The notes under the pieces are model-generated. The model had not been told where the DNA came from. It made no database searches and saw only the letters and a program-made list of their open reading frames with translations. From assembly GCF_016820515.1 (NCBI RefSeq), contig NZ_JADHDV010000012.1, positions 62,001 through 126,000 on the forward strand: a DNA stretch of 64,000 nucleotides, written 5' to 3'. Below are positions 16,436 through 26,588 of this stretch, in pieces. Source of the stretch: Pseudoxanthomonas beigongshangi (GTDB lineage Bacteria; Pseudomonadota; Gammaproteobacteria; Xanthomonadales; Xanthomonadaceae). The translations under genes and the position numbers were made by a program. Within the stretch, counting starts at the first letter, position 1, and each line of letters opens with the position of its first letter.

Positions 16436-19141
16436 TCAGTCATCGGCGGCCTTCACCTCGAATTGCGCGGTGGCACGCGCGTCGGCGCTGGAGCCGCCCA
16501 CCCGCACCTCGTAGCGGCCGGGTGGAACAATGTAGGCCTGGCGTGCTTCGTCGTAGCGTCGCAGTGCGGCCTCCGGCACCAGGTCGAACGTCAGCGCACG
16601 CCGTTCACCGGGCCGCAGGTGGATGCGCTGGAAACCGCGTAACTCCTGCCGCGCATCGCCGGGCCGGGCCTGGACGGGGCGGACATACAGTTGCACGACT
16701 TCATCACCGGCGCGCTCGCCGATGTTCTCCACCCGCAGCTTGATCCGCACCGTCGCGTCCGGCTTCACCGTACGCTTGTCCACCCGCAGGCGCTGGTAGT
16801 CGAAGCGGGTGTACGACAACCCATGCCCGAACGGATACAGCGGGGTGCCATCGAAGTAACGGTAAGTGCGTCCCTGCATGCGATAGTCGTCAAATGCGGG
16901 CAGTACTTCATCCGCCTTGTAGAACGTGACCGGCAGGCGGCCGGCCGGGCTGATGTCGCCGAACAGCGCCTCGGCCACCGCCGAGCCCCCACGTTGACCG
17001 GGATACCAGCTCATCAGGATGGCGCTCAGATTGGCGTCGGCCCAGTCCACCGCCAGCGCGGATCCGCCGGTCAGGACCAGCACCACCGGTTTGCCGGTGG
17101 CGTGCAGCGCCTCCAGCAGCTTGCGCTGGGTCGCCGGCAGGCGCAGATCGGTGCGGTCGCCGCCGGCGAAGCCGGGATAATTGACGGTCATTTCCTCGCC
17201 TTCGACATCACCGGTGAGTCCGCCCGCGAAAATCACCACGTCCGCGTCGCGCGCCGCATCCAGCGCCTCCTCGAACGGCGGCTTGGCGCCCGGCATGCGC
17301 CAGGCCAGCCGGACCGCGGCATCGCGTTCGCCATCGTAGTACTCCAGGCGCAGGTCGTAAGCGCGGCCAGCCTGAAGATCCAGCTCGACACCGTCGCTGC
17401 GCAGGCGATCGCTGGCGGTCCAGTGATCCAGCACCCGCACGCCATCCAGGTACAGGCGGAAGCCGTCGTCGGCCGCCGCCTCGAGCCGGTACTTGCCCGA
17501 CACCGGCGGCAGCAGTTGGCCGCTCCAGCGGATGCTGAAGCCGTCGCTCGGTATCCCCTGCCCCGGCGCCGCCTCGCCACGCGCGAGCAGGTTGTCGGTG
17601 GGCGATCCGCGATCCCAGCGGAATCCGATCTGCGCGTCGGTTCGCACCAGCGCCGGCGCGCCGGACAGATCCCGGCTGCGGAAGTACTCGCCGCGCAGGC
17701 CACGTTCGACGGAATCGGCGGACGGTCGCAGGTAGGTCGCTTCGATCAGCGGAGTGGCAGCGGGGTCGTCGCGCCCCTCCACCAGATCCACGCCGCGCGC
17801 GTAGGTCACCCGGATCCCCGGCGCCGCGTCGCGAATGCCCTGCAACAGGGTCACCGGCGCGGCCGGCGTGCCGAAGTAGTTGCCGAGCAGCGCCATGGTG
17901 TCGTCGGCGGTCGGGCCGATCACCGCGATGCGCTCCAGGCTGCGCGACAACGGCAGGATGCCGTCGTTCTTCAGCAGCACCAGCGATTCGCGGGCGGCCT
18001 TGAGTGCCAGCGCATCGTGCGCCGGCGACTGGTTGACGGTGTACGGCATGCGCGCCCAGCGCACGCGCGACGCCGGATCGAACATGCCCAGCCGCATCCG
18101 CGCGGTGAACAGCCGCGTCACCGCCTCGTCGATTTCCGCCTCGCTGATCAGGCCCCGGCGCACGGCGGCGGGCAGCGTGGCGTATTCCTCGCCGCATTCC
18201 AGTTCGGTACCGTTCTTGACCGCCAGCGCGGCTGCTTCCTCGCGGGTGGCCACTATCTTGTGGTTCTTCCATACATCGACGATGGCCCAGCAATCGGACA
18301 CCACGTAGCCGGTGAAGCCCCAATCTCGCCGTAGGAGATCGCGCATCAGGAACCGGCTGGCGCTGGCCGACTCGCCGTAGACGCGGTTGTAGGCGCCCAT
18401 CACCGCGTCCACCTGGCCCTCCTTCACCAGCGCCTCGAACGCGGGCAGGTAGGTGTCGTACAGATCCCGCCGGCTCGGACGGGCATCGAAATGATGGCGG
18501 TCGGCTTCCGGCCCACTGTGCACCGCGAAGTGCTTGGCGGTGGCGTCCAGCTTGCGGTGCGTCGGGTCGTCGCCCTGCAGGCCGCGCACGAACGCCACGC
18601 CCATGCGCGCGGTCAGGTAGGGATCCTCGCCATAGGTTTCCTGGCCACGGCCCCAGCGCGGGTCCCGGAAGATGTTGATGTTCGGGGACCAGAAGGTCAG
18701 GCCCTGGTAGCGGCCATGCGCGCCCTCGCGCACGAACTGGTGGTGCTTGGCGCGCGCCTCGTCGCTGATGGCGGTGGCGACCTCGCCCATCAGCGGCACG
18801 TCGAAGGTGGCCGCCAGGCCGATCGCCTGCGGAAACACGGTGGCCTGGCCGGCGCGCGCGACCCCGTGCAGACCCTCGTTCCACCAGTCGTAGGCGGGCA
18901 CGCCGAGGCGTTCGATGGCGGGCGCGGCGTTCTGCATCTGCGCGGCCTTTTCCTCCAGCGTCATGCGCGCCACCAACGCCGCCGCGCGTTCCTCGAAGCC
19001 GCTGCGGGTATCCAGCCAAGGCGCTGGTTCATGCGCGGCCACGGGGCGCGCGGCGAGCAACGCGAGCGCGCACAGGGCCAGCGCACGCAGGCGCGGCGCG
19101 TTGCGGAGGTGTGCCTGGCATTTCGGTTCGGTGATGGTCAT
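16436..19141 (-). CDS. GH3-family beta-glycosidase (beta-xylosidase type) with inserted PA14 domain, exported
   Basis: A 901-residue protein. ATG 19141 is chosen for its GGGAGAG ribosome site. The signal peptide ends ARPVAAHE. GH3 N-domain: MTLEEKAAQM, YDWWNEGLHGVAR, SPNINIFRDPRWGRGQETYG, with the nucleophile Asp at about 283 in YVVSDCWAI. The second GH3 domain is split by a PA14 carbohydrate-binding module at about 478-615 (LRGEYF to AWRMPG). A fibronectin-III-like domain closes the protein (GDEVVQLYVRP). Periplasmic trimming of xylo-oligosaccharides from the non-reducing end is expected. Related enzymes act on beta-glucosides, so xylosidase activity rests on operon context. Confidence 0.92.
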   Translation of the reverse strand: MTITEPKCQAHLRNAPRLRALALCALALLAARPVAAHEPAPWLDTRSGFEERAAALVARMTLEEKAAQMQNAAPAIERLGVPAYDWWNEGLHGVARAGQATVFPQAIGLAATFDVPLMGEVATAISDEARAKHHQFVREGAHGRYQGLTFWSPNINIFRDPRWGRGQETYGEDPYLTARMGVAFVRGLQGDDPTHRKLDATAKHFAVHSGPEADRHHFDARPSRRDLYDTYLPAFEALVKEGQVDAVMGAYNRVYGESASASRFLMRDLLRRDWGFTGYVVSDCWAIVDVWKNHKIVATREEAAALAVKNGTELECGEEYATLPAAVRRGLISEAEIDEAVTRLFTARMRLGMFDPASRVRWARMPYTVNQSPAHDALALKAARESLVLLKNDGILPLSRSLERIAVIGPTADDTMALLGNYFGTPAAPVTLLQGIRDAAPGIRVTYARGVDLVEGRDDPAATPLIEATYLRPSADSVERGLRGEYFRSRDLSGAPALVRTDAQIGFRWDRGSPTDNLLARGEAAPGQGIPSDGFSIRWSGQLLPPVSGKYRLEAAADDGFRLYLDGVRVLDHWTASDRLRSDGVELDLQAGRAYDLRLEYYDGERDAAVRLAWRMPGAKPPFEEALDAARDADVVIFAGGLTGDVEGEEMTVNYPGFAGGDRTDLRLPATQRKLLEALHATGKPVVLVLTGGSALAVDWADANLSAILMSWYPGQRGGSAVAEALFGDISPAGRLPVTFYKADEVLPAFDDYRMQGRTYRYFDGTPLYPFGHGLSYTRFDYQRLRVDKRTVKPDATVRIKLRVENIGERAGDEVVQLYVRPVQARPGDARQELRGFQRIHLRPGERRALTFDLVPEAALRRYDEARQAYIVPPGRYEVRVGGSSADARATAQFEVKAADD

Positions 19142-19154
19142 CGTTCTCTCCCGC

Positions 19155-20846
19155 TCAGTGGGCACGTTCGTCGCGCGCGAAGGGACCCAGCAACGTGCCG
19201 ACGAAGCCACCGGCCCGGTCGGTGCTCAGTACGGTGCCGTCGATGTCGCGCGCCAGCGATTGCCAGCCGCGGCCGTCGCCGGCATCGAAGGCGAATCCAT
19301 AAGCGCCTTCGTCACCGTCGATCTTCAGGCGCAGCGCGACACCGGCCTCGACCTCGCGGGTGGCAAGCGTGCGTGCGGCGCCGGTGCCCCACCGCCCCTC
19401 CAGGAACACCTGCAGCCTGCCGCCGCTTGTTCGGCGCGCACCGAGCAAATACCAATGCGTCTCGCTCTGGAACGCGGCCAGTCCGGCCGCGACACCGGCG
19501 CCGGGCAGCGACATCGCCGTGCTGGCATCGAAGCGAAGGTGCTGCTGGCGGCGTCCCAGGAACGCCGGGTTGCGCAGCGTGTCCAGGCCTTCGGCCAGCG
19601 GATGGAGGGCCAGCGCGCCCGGGCGCGTGGCCAGATCCGCCCAATCCCGCCTGGGCACGCGCACGCGCAGCCATTCGCGTGCCAGCGCCATGCCGTCGAA
19701 CTCGTCGCGATGGACGAAATTTCCGGTGGACGGCGCCTGCGTGGCATCGGTGCGCATCCACGACGGCGCGCGTGCGATGTACGGGATGGTCTGGCCGGCC
19801 GGCAGGATCACCGGCCATCCGTCGCGCCATTGCACGGGCAGCAGATAGGTTTCGCGTCCGGTGTTGTAGTGGCGCTGCTGGTAATTGCGGCTGGCCAGGA
19901 ACACCGCCCACCACGTCCCGTCGGGCCCTTCGACCAGATCGGCATGCCCGGCGTTGGTGATCGGCAACGACCGATCGACCGGCAGATCGCGCTGGGTCAG
20001 GATCGGATTGCCCGGATAGGGCACATACGGCCCCCACACCTGCCGGCTGCGCAGCACCACCTGCGAATGCTGCGGCCCGGTCCCGCCTTCGGCGTCGGAC
20101 AGGTAATACCAGCCATCGCGCTGGTACAGATGCGGTCCTTCGATCCAGATCGGGTTCGTTTCCGGGGCGACGCCGCCATCGATCAGTACCTTGCGCGGGC
20201 CGATCGGCTGCAGGCGCTGCAGGTCTATCTCCTGCATCCAGATCGCGCGATGGCCATCGTAGCGCGGAGGACCGACCGGCTCGTCGTTGTTGAGCAGGTA
20301 GACCTTGCCGTCCTGATCGAAGAACAGTGACGGATCGATGCCGCCGATGGTCGGCAGCCAGTGCGGATCGGACCAGGGCCCGGCCGGATCGCGGGCGGTG
20401 GCGATGAAATTGCCGCCGCTGTCGGTGGCCGTGGTGACCACGTAGAACACCCCGTCGTGGTATTCGATGGTGGGCGCGAAGATGCCGCGCGAGACGCTCA
20501 GCCCGTCGAAATCCAGCTGGGTGGGCCGCTCGATGACGTTGCCGATCTGTTTCCAGTGGACCAGGTCGTCGCTCTCGAACACCGGGATGCCGGGATAGAA
20601 GGTGAAGCTGGAATTGACCAGGTAGAACTTGCCCCGCGCGGCAATGATGCTGGGATCGGCGTGGAAGCCGGCCAGCACCGGATTGCGGTAGTGGCCGGCG
20701 GGCAGCGCCGGTTCGAACGCGGCATCGCGGCCGGTGTACTCGAACCAGTCGAAGAACACCGGCGCGGCGGCGTCGGCCGGTGGCGCCGAATGCGCCGACG
20801 CGGTGGCCAGCAGCAGGGCCAGGCCGCTGGCGAGCAGCCATCCCAT
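19155..20846 (-). CDS. GH43-family hydrolase with C-terminal beta-sandwich domain, exported
   Basis: About 563 residues. ATG 20846 is preferred because AAGGA precedes it and it opens into a signal peptide (MGWLLASGLALLLATASA); an ATG at 20942 overlapping the upstream stop would add 32 residues and cannot be excluded. The catalytic propeller shows HADPSII (base), GGIDPSLFFD (modulator) and WIEGPHLYQRDGWYYL (acid), followed by a GH43 C-terminal beta-sandwich (HRDEFDGM to FVGTLLG). This two-domain form is typical of beta-xylosidases and arabinofuranosidases acting on arabinoxylan. Periplasmic, in the same operon as GH67 and GH3. Confidence 0.92.
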   Translation of the reverse strand: MGWLLASGLALLLATASAHSAPPADAAAPVFFDWFEYTGRDAAFEPALPAGHYRNPVLAGFHADPSIIAARGKFYLVNSSFTFYPGIPVFESDDLVHWKQIGNVIERPTQLDFDGLSVSRGIFAPTIEYHDGVFYVVTTATDSGGNFIATARDPAGPWSDPHWLPTIGGIDPSLFFDQDGKVYLLNNDEPVGPPRYDGHRAIWMQEIDLQRLQPIGPRKVLIDGGVAPETNPIWIEGPHLYQRDGWYYLSDAEGGTGPQHSQVVLRSRQVWGPYVPYPGNPILTQRDLPVDRSLPITNAGHADLVEGPDGTWWAVFLASRNYQQRHYNTGRETYLLPVQWRDGWPVILPAGQTIPYIARAPSWMRTDATQAPSTGNFVHRDEFDGMALAREWLRVRVPRRDWADLATRPGALALHPLAEGLDTLRNPAFLGRRQQHLRFDASTAMSLPGAGVAAGLAAFQSETHWYLLGARRTSGGRLQVFLEGRWGTGAARTLATREVEAGVALRLKIDGDEGAYGFAFDAGDGRGWQSLARDIDGTVLSTDRAGGFVGTLLGPFARDERAH

Positions 20847-20938
20847 CGTCCTTATTCGGGCCGACGATGGCAGGCATGGCGACGTGTTTCGATCCGGATT
20901 GGGATCGCGCGCGCGAATTCCGTTGCGGAAGGATGCGT

Positions 20939-22939
20939 TCATCGGGTCGTCTCGGCCGCGGTGAGTGGAAGTTCGAAAGGTCCGGCGGGCAGGCCGGCGC
21001 CGTCACGCAGGGTGCAGGTCGGCCCGTCGGCCCAGCAGTAGCGCACCCGTCCGGCATCGCCGGACCGTTGCGGTGCACGCAGGACCACACGATGGCCATC
21101 GATCGTCGCGTCCGCATAACGGCAACCGTCCGCTTCGCCACCGCACAGTTCAAAGCCGATCGGACCGGCCGCGCCCGTCGTCGCCAGCGCGCCGGTGACG
21201 CCATCGAACGTCACCACCACCGCATCCGCGGTCCGCCGCGCCTCGCGCGGCACCGGGCCGGAAGGCGCGAGCGCGCGCTCGCCATAGATCACGTGGCGCG
21301 CCGCGCGCGCCAGCCGTCGCGCCAGTTCCTGCTTGTTCGGCGGATGGATGTCGTAGTGATCGCCGATGTCGATCGTTATCGCCAACCCCGAGCGCGGCTC
21401 CTCCGCCACCACCCGGCGCTGTGCTTCGCGGACCTCCGCCCATCTACTTTCCGTGGGTGCGGAAGGCGGCATGCCGTAACCGGCCAGTTGCGCCACCAGC
21501 ATCGGCAGGCCGTCGCCCAGTTGCCGGCGCCAGTCCGCGCGCAGCGTGCGCAGTCGCGCCGCGTAGCGCGCGCCGTCGGCGGTGTTGGACTCGCCCTGGT
21601 ACCAGAGGAAACCACGCAGTCCGTAGCGACCAAGCGGCGCGATCATGCCGTTGTACAACGTCGACAGACCCGCCGCCGCCTGCCAGGGCGCGCTGGGCGG
21701 CGCGTCGGTACCGGGCGCGGGCCGGTAGCGCCAGTCCGCATCCAGCGGCACCCGGCTGCCGTCGTCAAAGCGCAGCGCATGCGCGGCCGCCGGTCCGGCG
21801 AGCCCGCCTTCGCGCCAGGTATCCAGCACGTTGACGACCACGCTGTTGGCGCCTTCCCGCAACAGGCCGCGCGGCAGCGCATAGGCGCGCGCGGCATCGG
21901 CGCCGTAGCTGCTACCGACGGGCACGCCATTGATCCAGGTCATGTCCGTTTCATCGGCCACTCCCAGTTCGAGCACGGCTCCACGCGCGGCTTGCGCCGC
22001 GCTCAGTTCCACCTGCGCGCGGTACCACACCATGCCGTCGTAGGCCGCCAGTTCGGGGACACCCCAGCGCTCCCAGGCGCCAAGTCCGGCGGGCGCCGGC
22101 CGCCACGCCGGATCGGCCAGCGCATCCGCGCGCCACGGTTCGTCACCGGCGGCCGTTTCCTTGCGCGCATTCCACCAGCGTTGCCAGTGCGCGCCCCAGC
22201 GCGCGACCGCGGCGTTCGGGTCGGCGGCGTACAGTGACAGCACGTCGAGCGCCTCGCCCCCCTGCCCGCCCGCGCGCAGCGCGTCCACACTGGTCCAGGC
22301 CTCGATCCGCGAACCGCCCCAGGCCGCCTGGATCAATCCCATCGGCACGTCGATCGTCTTGCGCAGTTCGCGTGCGAAGTAGAAGCAGGCCGCCGAGAAA
22401 TCCCGTACCGTCTCCGGCGATGCAATCCGCCAGGCGGTCGGTTCGGAGAAGTGCGACTGCGGCGTGATCGCACCGGCCCGCGGAACGGTGAACAGGCGGA
22501 TGCGCGCGTCCGTGGCGGCGGCGATCTCCCCGCCCGCATCCAGCGAGCGCCAGACGGGCAGTTCCATGTTCGACTGCCCGGCGCACAGCCAGACATCGCC
22601 AAGCCATATGTCGTGCACGGTCTGCACGGCATCGCCCGCTTCGACCCGCAGATCATGGGGTCCGCCAGCCGCCTGCGCGGGCAGGCGGATTTCCCACGCG
22701 CCGTCGTGCCCCGCCCGCGTCGCCGACGCGGCGCCGGCGAAGGACACGCTGACCTGCTGCCCCGGCGCGGCCTGGCCCCAGATACGCAGCGGCGCATCGC
22801 GCTGCAAGACCGCGTGATCCTGGAACAACTCATGCAGCAACGCCGGGCGGTTCGCTTCCTGCGCGTGCATGCATGGCGCCGCCATGCACCACAGCGCGAC
22901 GCAGGCGATGCCCCGGGCGAACAAGACTCCTCGGTTCAT
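20939..22939 (-). CDS. SGNH-type sialate O-acetylesterase family protein (acetylxylan esterase candidate)
   Basis: A 666-residue exported esterase. ATG 22939 overlaps the GH67 stop (ATGA). A signal peptide is present (MNRGVLFARGIACVALWCMA). The catalytic Ser lies in CAGQSNME and the Asp/His pair in IGDHYDIHPPNKQEL; FLWYQGESN is the family's second conserved block. An inserted beta-sandwich at about 290-420 resembles GH2-type jelly rolls (WINGVPVG). In xylan loci of Xanthomonadaceae these enzymes remove acetyl groups from glucuronoxylan, which lets GH67 and xylosidases act. Sialic acid is unlikely as a substrate in this context. Confidence 0.9.
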   Translation of the reverse strand: MNRGVLFARGIACVALWCMAAPCMHAQEANRPALLHELFQDHAVLQRDAPLRIWGQAAPGQQVSVSFAGAASATRAGHDGAWEIRLPAQAAGGPHDLRVEAGDAVQTVHDIWLGDVWLCAGQSNMELPVWRSLDAGGEIAAATDARIRLFTVPRAGAITPQSHFSEPTAWRIASPETVRDFSAACFYFARELRKTIDVPMGLIQAAWGGSRIEAWTSVDALRAGGQGGEALDVLSLYAADPNAAVARWGAHWQRWWNARKETAAGDEPWRADALADPAWRPAPAGLGAWERWGVPELAAYDGMVWYRAQVELSAAQAARGAVLELGVADETDMTWINGVPVGSSYGADAARAYALPRGLLREGANSVVVNVLDTWREGGLAGPAAAHALRFDDGSRVPLDADWRYRPAPGTDAPPSAPWQAAAGLSTLYNGMIAPLGRYGLRGFLWYQGESNTADGARYAARLRTLRADWRRQLGDGLPMLVAQLAGYGMPPSAPTESRWAEVREAQRRVVAEEPRSGLAITIDIGDHYDIHPPNKQELARRLARAARHVIYGERALAPSGPVPREARRTADAVVVTFDGVTGALATTGAAGPIGFELCGGEADGCRYADATIDGHRVVLRAPQRSGDAGRVRYCWADGPTCTLRDGAGLPAGPFELPLTAAETTR

Positions 22940-25137
22940 CGTCCATCTCCCGGCGCATAGGGAAATCGCAGGGACTGGTAGTACGCCAGCGGCCGCGGCG
23001 GCGGCGCTTCGCCTGCGGGCAGCGGTAACCCGTTGATGGACTGGAAGTAGGCCAGGCTCGCATCGCGCCACCACTGCGCCTCACGCTGCTGGATGCGCAG
23101 GAAAGCGGCCACTTCGCGATGCCGCGCGTCGTCCACCCGGCCACGCAGGCCCTCCCAGGTGGCGCGCATGTCGCCCACGCGGGCCACGCCGCGCGAATAG
23201 CGATGAACCATTTCGTCCCACAGGGAACGCCCGGATTGCATGCGATGGTCCCAGCGCACGTGGTGGAACCACAGCAGGAGCGGCTCGGGCACGCGATCGA
23301 CGTCGCCGAACACGCGCGCCACCGGCGGCATGTACTGGGCCACGGCATTGCTGCCCCTGACGCTGCGATCGAAGCCGATGCCGTCGCGATCGGCGCGGTG
23401 ATAGTAGACCGAGGTCCAGTCCGCGCGCGGGCCACCGTCGACCCAGGGGCCGGGGCCGTAGTGATGACCGCGTGCCATCAGGTGATGCAGGCCCAGCGGG
23501 GTCATGTAGTCCACCGCCGCCTCGCGCGATGCCATCATCATGTCCACCACCGGCCGCACCACCACCGGGTCGGGCGAGAAGGTCATCGCGACCCAGTCGC
23601 GGGCGATGTCACGCGCGGCCAGATGGGGATTCCACGCCAGCCGGCCGAACGCGTACCAGTTGGCCTGATCGAAGTGGGAACCGCTCCAGTTGCGATCGGC
23701 GCCCACGTTGGCCACGCCCGCCATGCCGGTCAGCGCCGCGCCGTGCAGCGAACCGTCCACGACCCGCGCCACCGTGGATCCGGCGCCGCGCGCATGGGTA
23801 TCGGCGCGCAGCGTCTCTTCATAAAGCGTGCCCAGATAGACCAAGTGGGTGGCGAAGCCCAGATACTCCTTGGTGATCTGGAACTCCATCATCAGCGGCG
23901 TTTTCGGCATCGCACCGAACAGGGGATGGAACGGCTCCCTCGGCTGGAAATCGATCGGCCCGTTCTTCACCTGCAGCAGCACGTTCGGACGGAACCGGCC
24001 ATCCTGGTGGACGAATTCGGCATGGGCCTGCCTGGCGCGATCGTCCGGGACCTCGTGCGAATAGACGAAGGCGCGCCACATCACCACGCCGCCGTAATCC
24101 GCCAGCGCGTCCGCGAGCAGGTTCGCGCCGTCGGCATGCGAGCGGCCGTAGTCCTGCGGGCCGGGCTGGCCCTCGGAATTGGCCTTCACCAGGAAGCCGC
24201 CGAAATCGGGAATCAGACCGTGGATCTCGCGCGCCTTTTCGCGCCACCAGCGCCGCACCCGCGGGTCCAGCGGATCGGCGCTGTCCAGCCCCCCGATCTC
24301 GATCGGCGCGCTGAAGCGCGCACTCAGGTACACGCGGATGCCATAGGGACGGAAGACATCCGCCAGCGCCGCCGCCTTTTCCAGGTACATCGGCGTCAGG
24401 CTCAGGGCATTGGCGTTGACGTTGTTGAGGACGGTGCCGTTGATTCCCAGCGACGCGTTCGCCCGCGCGTAGTCGGTGTAGCGCGGGTCTCGCCAATCCG
24501 GAAGCTTGTGCCAGTCCCACAGCGACGCGCCCGCATAGCCGCGTTCGACGTGCCCGTCCAGATCGTCCCAATGGTTGAGCAATCGCAGCTTCAGCCGCGG
24601 GGCTTCGTGGATCTTCAGGGTCTGCAGCGAAGCACCGGTCTGCAACAGCCGCAGCAGATGGAACACGCCGTACAGCACGCCGATGTCACCGCCGCCTGCG
24701 ACGACGAGGGTTTCTTTTCCGTCAATGTTCGTCTGGCGCAGGAGATAGCCTTCCGGCCCCAATCCGCGCACTTCATCGCCCAGCGTCGCGATCCACCGCG
24801 AGGAAGCGGGCGTGCCCAGCAGCAGCGTGCCCTCGCCGATGGGGCCGGAGGACAGGCGCGGCGCCCGCCCCAGCAAGCCCTCCAGTCCGCGCAGCAGTTC
24901 GTCGCGCGCGGCGCGCTGGGTCGGCGTGGCCTCCGGCGCGACCAATTCGCGCAGGCGCGCCCGGGCTTCCACGGCCTGTGCCGGAGCCATCGGCACGTAA
25001 CGCATCCACAGCGCGTAGCCGTCCTCGGCGCGCGCCGCGCCCGCGATCAGCACCATCCACAGCAGCAGGAGTTCGGCCAGCACCGGCAGAACGCGTCGCC
25101 GGCCCGGGTCGCCCCGGCGCAAGGTTAGCGTTAACAT
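22936..25137 (-). CDS. aguA: GH67 alpha-glucuronidase, exported
   Basis: About 733 residues from ATG 25137. Other starts at 25182 and a TTG at 25122 are possible. The N-terminus leads to a hydrophobic segment (LLLLWMVLIAGAARA). Catalytic residues by motif: E322 in KANSEGQPGP (acid), D396 in GPIDFQP and E424 in ITKEYLG (base pair); their spacing closely matches characterised GH67 enzymes. It removes 4-O-methylglucuronic acid from the end of xylo-oligosaccharides. First gene of the seven-gene operon, divergent from a LacI gene. A xyl-box-like site overlaps its start, so if that site is a functional operator the true start may lie further downstream. Confidence 0.93.
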   Translation of the reverse strand: MLTLTLRRGDPGRRRVLPVLAELLLLWMVLIAGAARAEDGYALWMRYVPMAPAQAVEARARLRELVAPEATPTQRAARDELLRGLEGLLGRAPRLSSGPIGEGTLLLGTPASSRWIATLGDEVRGLGPEGYLLRQTNIDGKETLVVAGGGDIGVLYGVFHLLRLLQTGASLQTLKIHEAPRLKLRLLNHWDDLDGHVERGYAGASLWDWHKLPDWRDPRYTDYARANASLGINGTVLNNVNANALSLTPMYLEKAAALADVFRPYGIRVYLSARFSAPIEIGGLDSADPLDPRVRRWWREKAREIHGLIPDFGGFLVKANSEGQPGPQDYGRSHADGANLLADALADYGGVVMWRAFVYSHEVPDDRARQAHAEFVHQDGRFRPNVLLQVKNGPIDFQPREPFHPLFGAMPKTPLMMEFQITKEYLGFATHLVYLGTLYEETLRADTHARGAGSTVARVVDGSLHGAALTGMAGVANVGADRNWSGSHFDQANWYAFGRLAWNPHLAARDIARDWVAMTFSPDPVVVRPVVDMMMASREAAVDYMTPLGLHHLMARGHHYGPGPWVDGGPRADWTSVYYHRADRDGIGFDRSVRGSNAVAQYMPPVARVFGDVDRVPEPLLLWFHHVRWDHRMQSGRSLWDEMVHRYSRGVARVGDMRATWEGLRGRVDDARHREVAAFLRIQQREAQWWRDASLAYFQSINGLPLPAGEAPPPRPLAYYQSLRFPYAPGDGR
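25123..25136. promoter_or_regulatory. Degenerate xyl-box at the GH67 operon start
   Basis: TGTTAACGCTAACC on the minus strand matches the Xanthomonas xyl-box TGGTAGCGCTAACA at 11 of 14 positions. It overlaps the assigned GH67 start codon and lies in front of the divergent lacI gene. Confidence 0.5.
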
Positions 25138-25250
25138 TCGCCGGCCAGGCGGGCACGCGGGCGTGATGTGTTCCATCATCATCCTGCGAGCCTGGCCGGG
25201 TTCGGGCGGCCGCGGAAAGACGCGGCCATGGTCGAAGAAGGGAAAACAGG

Positions 25251-26312
25251 TTGGACAAGCCGAAGAAGTCGATCCGCCGCAAGAGCAGCGGCGTGACTAT
25301 CGATGAGGTGGCCGCCCTGGCGGGCGTGTCGCCGATGACGGTCTCGCGCGTCATCAATGGCCAGGGAAAAGTGCGCGACACCACCCGCGAGCGGGTCATG
25401 CAGGCGGTGCGCGAACTGGACTACACGCCCAATCTGGCCGCCAGTTCGCTGGCGGCGGCCCAACACACCCGCATCGCCCTGATCTACACCAACCCCAGCG
25501 GCGCCTATCTTCGCGAACTGCTGGTGGGACTGCTGCGCGTGGCCTCGCGCACCGCGATCCAGCTGGTAGTGGATTACTGGGACGGCCTGGGTGGCGAAGC
25601 CGAGCGTGAAGCGGCGCGCGCGCTCGCCCGCCGCGTCGATGGCGTGATCCTGCCGCCGCCGTTGTGCGAATCCCGGGTCGCGGTGACCGAACTGGTCAAG
25701 GCCGGCGTGCCGGTGGTCGCGATCGCCTCGGGACGTTTCAGCAACGACATCTCCTGCGTCAGGATCGACGACTTCACCGCCGGCAAGGAGATGGCCGAGC
25801 ACCTGATCGAACGCGGCCATGCCCGCATCGGCTTCATCCGCGGACGCAACGACCTGAGCGCCAGTTCGCGGCGCTATGACGGCTTCGTCACCGCGCTGCA
25901 CGAAGCCGGCCTGGAAGTCGACGCCGACCTTGTCCAGCAGGGCGACTACACCTATCGCTCCGGACTCAAGGCCGCCGAGAAACTGCTTGCGCACCGCAAG
26001 CCGCCGACCGCGATCTTCGCCAGCAACGACGACATGGGCGCCGCCGCGATCTCGGTCGCCCATCGGCGCGGGCTGGACGTGCCGCGTGATCTTTCGGTGG
26101 TCGGTTTCGACGATACCTCGGCCGCGACCACGGTCTGGCCGGAACTGACCACCATCCACCAACCCATCGCGTCCATGGCCAACGCGGCCGTGGACATCCT
26201 GCTGCGCAGCATCCGCCGCAAGGGCGACAGCACCCGCGTGCTGATGGACCACGTGGTCCCGCACCGGCTGGTCAGCCGCGAATCGGTGGCGGCACCGCCC
26301 AAACGTCGCTAG
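25251..26312 (+). CDS. LacI-family regulator, XylR-type (paralog 1)
   Basis: A 353-residue protein that appears to use TTG 25251, since no in-frame ATG precedes it; the helix-turn-helix VTIDEVAALAGVSPMTVSRVING begins at residue 15. The hinge helix is PNLAASSLAAA, then the ribose-binding-protein-like effector domain (TAIFASNDDMGAAA, SVVGFDDTSAATTVWPELTTIHQP). It is divergent from the GH67 operon and closely related to the regulator at 38228. In Xanthomonas a LacI-family XylR represses the xylan genes through xyl-box sites, and this protein is a good candidate for that role. Confidence 0.92.
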   Translation: MDKPKKSIRRKSSGVTIDEVAALAGVSPMTVSRVINGQGKVRDTTRERVMQAVRELDYTPNLAASSLAAAQHTRIALIYTNPSGAYLRELLVGLLRVASRTAIQLVVDYWDGLGGEAEREAARALARRVDGVILPPPLCESRVAVTELVKAGVPVVAIASGRFSNDISCVRIDDFTAGKEMAEHLIERGHARIGFIRGRNDLSASSRRYDGFVTALHEAGLEVDADLVQQGDYTYRSGLKAAEKLLAHRKPPTAIFASNDDMGAAAISVAHRRGLDVPRDLSVVGFDDTSAATTVWPELTTIHQPIASMANAAVDILLRSIRRKGDSTRVLMDHVVPHRLVSRESVAAPPKRR

Positions 26313-26588
26313 CGCGTCGCAAGGCCTGTCCGCACCGCACCGGGCAGCGGCATCGTCGACAGCCAGCGGCATACCGGCCCGGCGGACCAGCGCGCTTGCG
26401 ATATCGGGGTTCCACATGCCCATGCTGTTTCCCGCCCCTCCCGATGATACGGATGCCTGATCAGCTGATCCGGTCGTCCACCCTGGTCTGTATTCCGTCC
26501 GAACAAATCTGCGTCACGATGCACGGCGCACCACGCCTGCCGACTCCCACGCCGGCCCGCTCATCGCGATGCCGGCGCCGGTCCGGGC

